From Ignavibacteriales bacterium (GTDB lineage Bacteria; Bacteroidota; Ignavibacteria; Ignavibacteriales; Ignavibacteriaceae), in assembly GCA_016707285.1 (NCBI GenBank), contig JADJIA010000006.1:1-64000 (forward strand): a DNA stretch of 64,000 nt. The letters run 5' to 3'. Shown piece after piece: positions 38,144 through 46,975 of this stretch. Under the pieces are notes generated by a model. That model made no database searches and was not told where the DNA came from. It worked only from the letters and a program-made list of their open reading frames with translations. The translations under genes were made by a program, and so were the position numbers. Each line of letters opens with the position of its first letter. Within the stretch, counting starts at the first letter, position 1.

Positions 38144-41100
38144 TTGACCAAAATCATCTTACGCACTTCAGAAAACTTCGGCGTAACAAGTTGATAAAAA
38201 TAAATTCCGCTCGAAAATTGTGTCATTTCTGCATTTACGGAATATTGACCCGGAACAAGTTCTTCATCCACAAGCACTAAAAGTTCTCTTCCAAGCACAT
38301 CATAAATCCGTAATTTCACAACACTTCGCTCCGGCAATGAAAACTGAATCCTCGTTGAAGGATTAAAAGGATTTGGGAAATTCTGAGAAAGTGAAAACTC
38401 CTTCGGCAACAAATTGTCTTTTGACTCCTGAATATCAGAAATAAACAGCGTTGGATCAGGGAATCCGTCGCCGTTTTTATCAGGTTCAATCATCGCAAGG
38501 TTGATTAAAGAATCGGGACCCGCATTTCCATCCACATCGGGATTGTCGGGAGCAGCATCACCGGCACCATAATTAAACCCACCCGCAACAAGTGCAACAA
38601 ATTTGAGTTTTACACCAACGGGTAACTGCCCTACACCAAGTTCATATAAATCGTTCCATGCAACAGCAACTTCTGCGCCCATTGCATTAACACCTCTTTG
38701 AGCGTTTACTTTTGTAGTCATATCAACACTTGAACTGTCAACTACTTTATACATCCCGGGTTTTGTAATATGATAGGTTGGTATAAAAAAGTCGATGGCA
38801 TCCTGCGGCCGGAATCTGAAATTTTTTGCATAATCACCGTAATAACCTTGTTGACTGTTGAAGTTGGTCTCTCCACCGGGCAATCCGGCATCAAGATATA
38901 CCATCATCGTGTTATAGGTGTCAAAAAGTTTGTAATCGATTCCGATATAAAGTGAGTCGGCATCCCAGGTTGAATAAACTCCAAGCAGTTCATTATTCAT
39001 CGTATCAACAGGACTCCAATAACTGTCAGTGTCTGAATCAGCTACAAGAAGCCATTCAGGTCGCCAGTCATCCAAACCTTTTATTATGTTGCCATCAATT
39101 AATGGTTTACCATAAGTGGCAATTACTGTATCAAGATTTGCTTTTACAATCAGGTTATAATTTGCGGCACCAAACGCCCCTTTTCCATCCGTCACTCTTA
39201 ATTGGACAGCATAATTACCTGTGTCTGAAATTGCCGGATTTCCAACAATTTTACCTGTAATTACATCCACATTAAGGAAATTTGGAGCCTGGGCAAAAAA
39301 GTACCTTAATGAATCACTGTCAGGATCGGTGGCAGATGGTTGATATTCATATCTGACCGTTGCTTTTATTGTAGTATCGGGTATTGCCGAAATTACAGGA
39401 GGCAGGTTCCTGAAAATCGAAAGTGCAAATGTATCTTTAACAGATAATCCACGCGGATCAGCTACGGTAATTATTATGTTTGTTCTGCCTGTATCTGAGA
39501 ATGTTGGGGTACCGCTCAACAACCCCTTATTATTAACACTTAACCAACCCGGATTCGCCTGCAGCGAAAATGTTAACGCAGTATCGTTGACATCAGATGC
39601 TGAAAGCTGAAGCTTAAATTCTGAGTTTGTGTAACCAATCTGATCGGCGACGGATAACAACACAGGATAATTGTTAATACTTCGTGTGGTATCCGGAATA
39701 TAAATTGTATAACTTCTTGGTGGAGCCCAAAGTTTAATTCTGTTTGGTGGATTTCCTCCAACTCCGCCAACCACTTGTTTATTTACATCGTGACCGGTAA
39801 AATCTTTATACCAGGTTCCAACCGGTTTGTCGGTATCAACCCAAACATCAATCCATTGGGTAGGGTTGTCATTCATTACGATATATCCTCCCGGTTGCTC
39901 TCCAAATCCATTTCTTTTGGCAACATATATGTCGTTTGAAAGCTCTCCCTGATTTGTATTTCCATCCTGACGGATATAATACGGGTTTAAACCTGATCTT
40001 TTTGTGGTTCCACCACCCAGAAAATTTTGACGAATCCAGATGAGTGTGTCAATTTTACCACTTAAACCAAAATCGATGTAATCCTTGAAAAAGACCGATG
40101 GTCTTCCTTCAGCAAATATTATATATGCGTAACCCAAATCTTTGTTGTAGATAACAGGATCATGCCCCGTGTCGATAGTGCCATCCCATCCTTGTCTGTC
40201 AAAATCATGATTCTCAAGAAATGTGGAAACATCAAAACCTGAAAATCCTGCATTTACAAGTCCTGCACCATCAAGGTTGTTCATGTTAAAACCGCCGTTG
40301 GTGGTGTTGCACATATCGCTTAGATGATATCTAAGAGGAAAATCGAACATCGCAACATTTGCACCATTTTGATATTTGGCAACTTGAAGCCAGTTCCCTA
40401 TTTCTGAAGTACTTCCCCACAATTCAGCAACTGCATAACCCCCGGGATTTGAGCCATTTATCCACTGAGCCATGAAAGCGGGATTTATCGATTTTACCGC
40501 ATCAAGTCTAAAACCATCATAACCAAGTTCGTTGCGAAGATAATTTCCCCAGGCAATAAGACTGTCTTTAACATCCTGTTTGTTGTGGTCGAGCCACTCT
40601 CCAAATCTAAAAATAGGGTCAGTCTGAACAAATAGAGGGTCAACCCAACAATTCACCGAATTTGGATAAAAGGAAGCCGCCGTTTTTTTGAACCTTCCCG
40701 ATCCGGAAGGGTATTGGAAAAGCATATATGCTGAATCAGGAACGATGTAGTTTCCATTGTGAAGAGGGCGACATTCATAAGGTACTTTCTGTTCGCCACC
40801 CATCATGTGCCTTACAACAGCATCAGCAAAAACCAACATCCCCACATCATGAAAGGCATCAATTGCCCCCTTTAGCTCCGTTTTGCTCCCAAATCTTGTT
40901 TCTCTACTCCCCTTCTGATTGTAATCTCCAAAATCGTAATGATCATACGGGTCATAACCCATCGAAAAGCCACCGCCTGCCCCTTTCGAGGAAGAAGGGA
41001 ACCAGATGGCACTAAATCCTGCGGATGCAAGTCTTGTTGATAGAGCTTTTAATGAATCCCACCAGATCCCACCCGGAGGTGAATTCCAGTAAAATCCTTG

Positions 41101-41211
41101 CATAAAAACATCCGATTTGGGTGAATTTAATAAGAGATTTTTATCCTGTGCGTGTAAAAGTGCAGGGATTAATAAAAAAGAAAAGAGGAAAAGTTTGGAA
41201 ACAATCTTCAT
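38140..41211 (-). CDS. Secreted alpha-amylase family (GH13) protein with T9SS sorting domain
   Basis: A 1023-residue secreted glycosidase from the ATG at 41211; the frame also opens at 41241. Signal peptide 1-22 (LIPALLHAQ). The GH13 barrel (about 33-450) shows region I ADAVVRHMMG (129-138), region II GFRLDAVK with nucleophile Asp237, region III AVAELW with acid Glu263 and region IV ENHDF with Asp336. Region I has His135 preceded by Arg instead of the usual Asn. Two He_PIG-type Ig domains follow (about 510-690), then a carbohydrate-binding-like domain (about 700-930), then the T9SS domain (NFPNPFNPSTRIQFSL ... GIYFYQLV ... RKMILVK). It degrades alpha-glucan outside the cell. The kinase gene overlaps its stop. 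Confidence 0.92.
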   Translation of the reverse strand: MKIVSKLFLFSFLLIPALLHAQDKNLLLNSPKSDVFMQGFYWNSPPGGIWWDSLKALSTRLASAGFSAIWFPSSSKGAGGGFSMGYDPYDHYDFGDYNQKGSRETRFGSKTELKGAIDAFHDVGMLVFADAVVRHMMGGEQKVPYECRPLHNGNYIVPDSAYMLFQYPSGSGRFKKTAASFYPNSVNCWVDPLFVQTDPIFRFGEWLDHNKQDVKDSLIAWGNYLRNELGYDGFRLDAVKSINPAFMAQWINGSNPGGYAVAELWGSTSEIGNWLQVAKYQNGANVAMFDFPLRYHLSDMCNTTNGGFNMNNLDGAGLVNAGFSGFDVSTFLENHDFDRQGWDGTIDTGHDPVIYNKDLGYAYIIFAEGRPSVFFKDYIDFGLSGKIDTLIWIRQNFLGGGTTKRSGLNPYYIRQDGNTNQGELSNDIYVAKRNGFGEQPGGYIVMNDNPTQWIDVWVDTDKPVGTWYKDFTGHDVNKQVVGGVGGNPPNRIKLWAPPRSYTIYIPDTTRSINNYPVLLSVADQIGYTNSEFKLQLSASDVNDTALTFSLQANPGWLSVNNKGLLSGTPTFSDTGRTNIIITVADPRGLSVKDTFALSIFRNLPPVISAIPDTTIKATVRYEYQPSATDPDSDSLRYFFAQAPNFLNVDVITGKIVGNPAISDTGNYAVQLRVTDGKGAFGAANYNLIVKANLDTVIATYGKPLIDGNIIKGLDDWRPEWLLVADSDTDSYWSPVDTMNNELLGVYSTWDADSLYIGIDYKLFDTYNTMMVYLDAGLPGGETNFNSQQGYYGDYAKNFRFRPQDAIDFFIPTYHITKPGMYKVVDSSSVDMTTKVNAQRGVNAMGAEVAVAWNDLYELGVGQLPVGVKLKFVALVAGGFNYGAGDAAPDNPDVDGNAGPDSLINLAMIEPDKNGDGFPDPTLFISDIQESKDNLLPKEFSLSQNFPNPFNPSTRIQFSLPERSVVKLRIYDVLGRELLVLVDEELVPGQYSVNAEMTQFSSGIYFYQLVTPKFSEVRKMILVK

Positions 41212-41417
41212 TTTTTGGTCCGAAGTTGCATGTGAAAACAATGGTTCTCAGATTAAAAAAAACATAATTGAAAATTTACTTAAATTGAGAATATAAATTA
41301 ATAAAATATTTCAGGGTGATGTATATTTTTATGTCACAGAATAGTTAAAAAAAATATCTGTACCTTTTGCTCTTAAATTTTTCAATTTCAGAGTTTAAAC
41401 CCCGCGAGGAAATAAAT

Positions 41418-42032
41418 ATGTCTTCAAAAAAACTTTATATGGTTGTGTTAGTAAGTTTCACATTACTCTTTGCAGGATGTGGAATCGTACAAAGCTTTTT
41501 AAACCTCTCCCGCTTACAATTTAAGCTTCAGGGTGTAACCTCAATTTCAGTGGCCGGTGTTCAAATTCTCGGGAAAAGAAGTATTTCTGACCTGAATGTT
41601 TTCGAAATTGCGCAAATTACGCAATCCTTTTTTCAGGGTTCGATGCCACTTACATTCACACTCAACCTTGCAGCTCTTAATCCAAATGACGGAACGGGTG
41701 GTTATCAGAGAACCGATGCTCAATTAACTTCTCTTCCTTTTAGATTGGTAGTTGACAGCAAAGAGTTGATTCAAGGGAACATAGCAAATGCTGTTTCCAT
41801 TCCCGGCACCGGTGAGGTTGAAAATATTCCGATCAATTTAAGTATTGATTTGGCTAAAGTGATAAAAGATCAGGGATATGAAAGTCTGTTGAACCTGGCA
41901 ATGCAAGTAAGCGGAGTTGGAAGCGGTTCAAGCAATGTACAACTTTACGCAAGACCTGTAGTCTCAACAACTCTGGGAAATATTTCATACCCGAGTGAAA
42001 TAAAAATTGTGGATGCAACTTTTTCGAAATAA
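41418..42032 (+). CDS. LEA14-like lipoprotein
   Basis: A 204-residue lipoprotein from the ATG at 41418 (GCGAGGA ribosome site); the longer frame from 41367 lacks a site. Lipobox LLFAGC, Cys21. The mature part resembles a WHy/LEA14 domain: LPLTFTLNLAALNPNDGTGG with the Asn-Pro-Asn pattern, then SLPFRLVVDSKELIQGNIA and PINLSIDLAKVI. In other bacteria these domains occur in desiccation- and stress-related exported proteins; here that is a family inference only. It lies immediately upstream of tRNA-Thr and is not obviously in an operon. Confidence 0.75.
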   Translation: MSSKKLYMVVLVSFTLLFAGCGIVQSFLNLSRLQFKLQGVTSISVAGVQILGKRSISDLNVFEIAQITQSFFQGSMPLTFTLNLAALNPNDGTGGYQRTDAQLTSLPFRLVVDSKELIQGNIANAVSIPGTGEVENIPINLSIDLAKVIKDQGYESLLNLAMQVSGVGSGSSNVQLYARPVVSTTLGNISYPSEIKIVDATFSK

Positions 42033-42067
42033 AATTTAACAAAATTTGTTTTTTTTGTTTGTGGTTC

Positions 42068-42098
42068 TTGCATAATACTTGTAAAACCGTTATATTTG
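42068..42098 (+). promoter_or_regulatory. Bacteroidota-type promoter of tRNA-Thr
   Basis: TTG (42068-42070), a 20-base spacer, then TATATTTG (42091-42098), matching the -33 TTG and -7 TAnnTTTG boxes, 19 bases before the tRNA. The same octamer precedes the tRNA-Arg gene at 53343. Confidence 0.6.
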
Positions 42099-42117
42099 GA
42101 ATCTAATTATTTTGATT

Positions 42118-42190
42118 GCTGGTGTAGCTCAGCTGGTAGAGCAGCTGATTTGTAATCAGCCGGTCGGGGGTTCAAATCCCTTCACCAGCT
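42118..42190 (+). tRNA. tRNA-Thr (TGT)
   Basis: A 73-nt cloverleaf. The acceptor arm is GCTGGTG / CACCAGC with discriminator T. The D arm is GCTCAGCTGGTAGAGC. The anticodon stem is GCTGA / TCAGC with loop TTTGTAA, giving anticodon TGT. The T arm contains GGTTCAAATCC. The 3' CCA is not encoded. Confidence 0.96.
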
Positions 42191-42198
42191 CTCATATT

Positions 42199-42237
42199 AA
42201 GCCTTGTAAATTAACCTTTGCAAGGCTTTTTTATTTT
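42199..42237. terminator. Terminator after tRNA-Thr
   Basis: AAGCCTTG (42199-42206) pairs with CAAGGCTT (42221-42228), followed by a T tract. It lies between the tRNA and the convergent T9SS gene and may serve both. Confidence 0.85.
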
Positions 42238-42264
42238 AAAGGTTGACAAAGGGATAATGCGCTA

Positions 42265-43512
42265 TTATTTTAGAAGCACCATCTTCCTTGTGATTGTTTT
42301 TCCACCCGCACTTAGACAGTAAAAATAAACTCCTGAATTAAGTGAATACTTAGCGGCATCAATCATTAAGGAGTGGTGTCCTGCCTCCCTGTATTCATCC
42401 AATATTGTTGCCACTTCTCTCCCTTGTATGTCATAAATCCTGAAAAATATATTTCCTCCCTCAGCCAATGAGTAATTTATAACCGTTGAGGGATTAAAAG
42501 GGTTTGGGTAATTTTGACCAACTTCAATAGTTTCCGGTGTTGATTCAGGATCATCAATCGAAGTCAGGTAATTATCGCATGTTATGAAGTGGGGTGAACC
42601 GCCATATTCATTCCGCCAGATGGAATCTTTTTCGCCTACTGTACCCCAAACAATTTTACCACTCTGCGCCAAAACATTAAGAGAATCGATTAGACTGCTT
42701 ATTTTTTGGATGTATTCTGTGCTGAAATCCCTCTGATTAAACATTATCGTTGCAGTATAAAAATTACCTGCCGGCAACCTGCCGCTCGAGATGGCATCCA
42801 ACATTTCATTAAGAGTATTTAAGTTATCAGTTATCTCTGTTGAATCAGTTACTTGATTATGGCATGCATTTCCGTGCAAACGAACTCTTTTTGAAGGATC
42901 ATGTGTCATCATATTCCATGCCCCTGCCGGTCTCCATGAACCAAAAGCATTTAGATCTCCATTGTGGAACATCCCTTTTGTGGCTGAACCCCAAACAATA
43001 TCCGGTTTCCAGATTTTGAGTGGGAATTTTTCCCCTCTCATGCCATTCTCAAAAAGTAACCAGCTTTTTAAACCCAAAGTGTCATTCCACAAAAACCCAC
43101 CAACAATTTTTGAATCACTCACTCCACAATTTGAAATAAGTTGCGCTACATCGGCATAATTATATCCGTTTGACTGATGAGAATGAGCATCCACCTGTAT
43201 TTTCTTTTGACTATCCTCCGATAACCATTTAAGTACATTTTTACCGTTAGTCGAAGGGTCATTTCCTTTATCAAAATTTATAACTCCCTGCAGGAACCGC
43301 CAATCAGCTTGAAAATTATATTTTGCATTTTTGGAAACTACGATATTAGCCAATTCGATTAAATAACTCCTGCTTTGCATGAAGCCAACACTATCTGTAT
43401 CGTAAAGAATCGGGTCTGTTACTTCATTGTGAGAGCCAAGATTTATATAAACAGGTGTTTGTGCATTCAGTGACACTACAATTATTATTAAAGCTGAAAA
43501 ATATCTAAACAT
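42265..43512 (-). CDS. T9SS sorting-domain protein, deacetylase-barrel-like
   Basis: A 415-residue secreted protein with signal peptide 1-17 (FSALIIIVVSLNAQ). The body (about 18-320) has motifs reminiscent of polysaccharide deacetylase/TIM-barrel folds: INLGSHNEVTDPILYD near the start, an IQVDAHSHQSNG segment with two His, and RVRLHGNACHNQ; I cannot assign a family. The end (NYPNPFNPSTVINYSL, YDIQGREVATIL, SGVYFYCLSAG, RKMVLLK) is a T9SS type A domain. It is 11 bases downstream of a second deacetylase-like T9SS gene, so the two are probably co-transcribed and may act on the same polymer. The function remains unassigned. Confidence 0.78.
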   Translation of the reverse strand: MFRYFSALIIIVVSLNAQTPVYINLGSHNEVTDPILYDTDSVGFMQSRSYLIELANIVVSKNAKYNFQADWRFLQGVINFDKGNDPSTNGKNVLKWLSEDSQKKIQVDAHSHQSNGYNYADVAQLISNCGVSDSKIVGGFLWNDTLGLKSWLLFENGMRGEKFPLKIWKPDIVWGSATKGMFHNGDLNAFGSWRPAGAWNMMTHDPSKRVRLHGNACHNQVTDSTEITDNLNTLNEMLDAISSGRLPAGNFYTATIMFNQRDFSTEYIQKISSLIDSLNVLAQSGKIVWGTVGEKDSIWRNEYGGSPHFITCDNYLTSIDDPESTPETIEVGQNYPNPFNPSTVINYSLAEGGNIFFRIYDIQGREVATILDEYREAGHHSLMIDAAKYSLNSGVYFYCLSAGGKTITRKMVLLK

Positions 43513-43523
43513 TGTTTACTCCT

Positions 43524-45431
43524 CTATTTGATTAAAATTGCTTTTTTGACAATTACATTGTTATTAGATGAAAATTTGAAAAAATATACACCTGATGCCA
43601 TCTCCCCACCGTTAAAATTATAAACCAATTCAGAACCATCCGTCGTAAGTATTTCGCTGTGAATCTGTTTACCGGAGATATCATAGATTTTAACATCACA
43701 AACTCCTGCTCCCAACAAATTTATCTTAAAGCTTGTTGAGGGATTAAAAGGATTTGGGAAGTTTTGCGACACCTTAAACTCATCCGGAATTGAGGGGTCT
43801 TCATCTTCAACACTTGTAACACTTATTCTTCTTGCTGGTTTTTCACTCCATTTTGAAGGATTTTGAAAAATTGGTTTATTTGTATAAGAGATGCTCTTTG
43901 GTGTAATCGAACCTATACTTCCCGTCTCATATATATTTTTTAATGCAGAAGCAGCAACGAATAGAAACTCCAAAGGATTGGCAGAAGGAAATCCGTTCGT
44001 AATAACACTTGAAGGTATTCGAGACAGAAACTTGTTATTTGAGGCATAATAGTTAAAAAGTGAATCGTTGAACTCCACAGCTTTTTTAACTGATAATGAA
44101 TCAAGTGGTAAAAGTGAGGAAAGATTTACTACTGTTGTATCAAATGGACCATTGATATCAACTGTAGTTATACTCCCCGGAAGAGACCCCGTTGCTAAAT
44201 ACTCGGATAACGATTTTGTTAAGGTGTAATACGCGTCGGCAATTGAAAAGTAATCTCCGGCAATAGTAAAAAACCTTGGTGGAAAATTGTTGGGATTAGA
44301 CGAAGTAATTGTGTTTGCAATATTGTAAACCTGGTTTATTGAAACACTCCTTTCAATATCAGAGGAAATTATCGACTTCAAGTCTTTCATTATATATGTT
44401 TTAATGTTTGGATTTGATGCTGCATAAGCGGCGAGGGAATCGTAATAACTCCAAAGTCTTTCCTCCTGTTGTTCCGAATTTGTCCTTATCCAGAAATTGG
44501 TCCGTGAAGTATCAAATGGTGCTTGTAATGGTACAGTTGACATCGAGTCGGAGTAGTAACAAGCACGCCATGGTGGCAGATTATAATGGAAGTCGGTTTC
44601 ATGAATTATTGCATTTGCGAAGTTCAACTGATTATTGTTGATTGTGTTCATTTTTGAAGCAAGATAACGAGCCGGAGCATATTCTGTCTCATCAGGTGTT
44701 CCAATCATCTCCCACCAGAATTCATCATCCGGCTGTGAACCCGCAGTCCACCGTGTAATACTAAAATCCACAGGACGCAATAACATCCCCTGTGAATAAA
44801 ATAACGGGTAATCAGGGTCTGAACCCTCCTCGTGGAAGAGAAGAAGTCCTTCAGCACCCATACTTTTACACGCAATAATATCTGCCCTGCCCATGTTTGA
44901 TGTAGGCCCACTCTCCCCTGTCGATACAGTAAAAGGTGCCTCATTAAATACTTCTTTTACATATTTATAGCCACCTGTGTACGACGAGTTATATCCACCC
45001 GTAACGAGATCAAGACGATATTTTTCATAAGAATCAAGCACATATACTAATGTATCAAGCGGTTTCTTGGCTAAATTGTTGATGTACGACGACTTAAAAG
45101 AAAGAATGTGTGGCGCCCGATGGTGCAGATTTATTCCCATCCCGAGGGTTTTTAGGGAATCAGGGAACCAGGGATAAAATTGTACAATGTTGGTTATTAG
45201 CTGTTCAACAAAATAAAAATCAGCTTTGACTCCGTGATTATTAAAGATGTGTGCAGCTCTCATCAGAGTTTTGCAGGCTTGTGCCGGTTCCGTAAAATCG
45301 TGAGCATTAACCACAAAATTCAGGTAGAGGTATCTCTCCCCGTCCTTTTCTCTTTGGTTAATTATTGTCTGTGGAAATACCGGATTAAAGATTAAAATGT
45401 TGAGTAAAAAAATTATTAAAAAACGATTCAT
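43524..45431 (-). CDS. T9SS sorting-domain protein, NodB-like with repeat domain
   Basis: A 635-residue secreted protein with signal peptide about 1-20 (NILIFNPVFPQ). The N-terminal part (about 30-330) follows a NodB-like order: FVVNAHDFTE (early Asp), NNHGVKADFYFVEQLI (the strand found in polysaccharide deacetylases), and INLHHRAPH (His pair). Residues about 385-545 hold two related helical repeats (SIADAYYTLTKSLSEYL ... GSLPGS and NPLEFLFVAASALKNIYETG) reminiscent of pseudomurein-binding repeats. The end is a T9SS type A domain (NFPNPFNPSTSFKINL, GVYFFKFSSN, KKAILIK). Together this suggests a surface enzyme on a cell-wall or extracellular polysaccharide. Enzyme activity is inferred, not shown. 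Confidence 0.78.
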   Translation of the reverse strand: MNRFLIIFLLNILIFNPVFPQTIINQREKDGERYLYLNFVVNAHDFTEPAQACKTLMRAAHIFNNHGVKADFYFVEQLITNIVQFYPWFPDSLKTLGMGINLHHRAPHILSFKSSYINNLAKKPLDTLVYVLDSYEKYRLDLVTGGYNSSYTGGYKYVKEVFNEAPFTVSTGESGPTSNMGRADIIACKSMGAEGLLLFHEEGSDPDYPLFYSQGMLLRPVDFSITRWTAGSQPDDEFWWEMIGTPDETEYAPARYLASKMNTINNNQLNFANAIIHETDFHYNLPPWRACYYSDSMSTVPLQAPFDTSRTNFWIRTNSEQQEERLWSYYDSLAAYAASNPNIKTYIMKDLKSIISSDIERSVSINQVYNIANTITSSNPNNFPPRFFTIAGDYFSIADAYYTLTKSLSEYLATGSLPGSITTVDINGPFDTTVVNLSSLLPLDSLSVKKAVEFNDSLFNYYASNNKFLSRIPSSVITNGFPSANPLEFLFVAASALKNIYETGSIGSITPKSISYTNKPIFQNPSKWSEKPARRISVTSVEDEDPSIPDEFKVSQNFPNPFNPSTSFKINLLGAGVCDVKIYDISGKQIHSEILTTDGSELVYNFNGGEMASGVYFFKFSSNNNVIVKKAILIK

Positions 45432-45530
45432 AAGGTTCTCCTTTTTTGGATATAGGACACCTTAAATTCATTAATGGTTTAATGGTAAGTGGTGATTCAG
45501 GTCACAACGGTACAAAATCACAAAGGAAAT

Positions 45531-46730
45531 TTAGAGTTTACTTCCCCTCAATCCCCAACCAATCCCCTCAGGGACCGTAATCTCACCATTTTCATAAACA
45601 GGTGATTCTGCAATATCCTCTTTGAAGTAGGGAGCCTGTGATACATGATCCCCCGGTAAATTAACTTCTATTCTGGATGAAAAATGGACATTGGCAGTTT
45701 TCCCAAGTGCCGATTCATACATCCCGCCACACCACACCGAAACACCATTGTTGGAACAAAGTTGTGCAATTTTTAATGATTCCAGAAAACCCCCAACTCT
45801 GGGTGGTTTTATATTTATTATCAATTTTTTGGTGTCTGAAGATTGTTCCCAAAGTTCAATTGCCTGTCGTGTATGAACAACATTTAAGATGCTTTCATCG
45901 AGACAAATTGGAGTTGTAAGCCCGGCTAATTGTCGTGAATGATCCATTATGTCGTCATTCCTGCCGGGTTGTTCAATCATGGTTAAATTATAATTGTCAA
46001 GTTCCTTAAGGAGAGCGATATCCGTCGGTTTAAATAAATCATAAGCAGCGTTTGCATCCACTTGTAACAAAATTTCCGGATATTTTTTCCTGACTGCTTC
46101 AATATAATTAATATCCTTTCCCGGTTTTATCTTCATCTTGATTCTGGCAACTTTCATCCCCTCAACCGCATGTTCTATTTTTTTCATAAATAAATCAATT
46201 GTCGATTCAAGACCAACACTTGTTCCCGCCAAAACTTTCTTTTTTGTACCACCAAACAGTGTTGAAACAGGAACAGAATTCATCTGAGCGATTGCATCCC
46301 AATAAGCGCCTTCAACTCCTGCTTTTGCAATTTCATGTCCAACGATCCATCTATACTTATTTATAAAAGAATAAATATCAGTTACCGGTGAATTACCCGG
46401 AGCTACAATTCCATCATTTAAATCAACAGGCTTTCCTGTGAGGGATGAAGATATATAACCTAACGCTACCTCCACCGTCCTGTGACATTCGTAATTATAC
46501 CATGGTGCATCAAGAGGTGGGCATTCCCCTGTTCCCGTAAAAACATCTCCTTGCTCAGTTTCAAAATCTATAACAGGAAAAAGCCGGGATAGTGAAGAAA
46601 ACCTTCCAAAGGAGGTTTCAAACGGGATGGTCATTTCCATCCGCTTTTTGACCACTCTTACCTTGCGGATAAACAGTGGTTTATTATTGATGAATATGCC
46701 CGGATTCTCCGGTATAATCAAATTTGACAT
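45531..46730 (-). CDS. Enolase-superfamily enzyme (o-succinylbenzoate synthase / N-acylamino acid racemase type)
   Basis: A 399-residue enzyme from the ATG at 46730 (ACAGGAATCGG upstream); the frame extends to 46802 with a hydrophobic stretch that I regard as non-coding or a mis-start. The order of motifs fits the MenC/NAAAR subgroup: TIPFETSFGRF, GECPPL, the catalytic KxK lysine in RIKMKIKPG, metal ligands in VDANAAY, IEQP and CLDES, the second lysine in INIKPPRVGG, and WCGGMYESALG near the end. Such enzymes dehydrate SHCHC to o-succinylbenzoate in menaquinone synthesis or racemise N-acyl amino acids. No other men gene is adjacent, so the substrate stays open. Confidence 0.85.
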   Translation of the reverse strand: MSNLIIPENPGIFINNKPLFIRKVRVVKKRMEMTIPFETSFGRFSSLSRLFPVIDFETEQGDVFTGTGECPPLDAPWYNYECHRTVEVALGYISSSLTGKPVDLNDGIVAPGNSPVTDIYSFINKYRWIVGHEIAKAGVEGAYWDAIAQMNSVPVSTLFGGTKKKVLAGTSVGLESTIDLFMKKIEHAVEGMKVARIKMKIKPGKDINYIEAVRKKYPEILLQVDANAAYDLFKPTDIALLKELDNYNLTMIEQPGRNDDIMDHSRQLAGLTTPICLDESILNVVHTRQAIELWEQSSDTKKLIINIKPPRVGGFLESLKIAQLCSNNGVSVWCGGMYESALGKTANVHFSSRIEVNLPGDHVSQAPYFKEDIAESPVYENGEITVPEGIGWGLRGSKL

Positions 46731-46916
46731 TCCGATTCCTGTAACTATCAGTAAAAAACAGAAGATAAAAAAATATAAAACTTCACAGACCATTTCTGTC
46801 AATGAAGAAATTTAAATTCGCTGAGACAATTTAAGAATTCGAAAGGTAAGATAATGCAGACCGGGATAAAATACACACTTTTTCAAAAACAGGTCTCCCT
46901 CACATCCATTATTTAA

Positions 46917-46924
46917 TATTTTTG
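46917..46924 (+). promoter_or_regulatory. Candidate -7 box of the sensor kinase gene
   Basis: TATTTTTG matches the TAnnTTTG -7 consensus, 51 bases before the kinase start. The -33 element is not obvious. Confidence 0.35.
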
Positions 46925-46975
46925 CGTAAATTCACTTTTAATTTCTTAAACAATCAACAACCGGTTTAATCAATT

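Noticed and set aside
46731..46802. N-terminal extension of the enolase-superfamily gene as a membrane anchor
   Set aside because: The hydrophobic stretch has no ribosome site and the family has no such anchor. The ATG at 46730 fits better.
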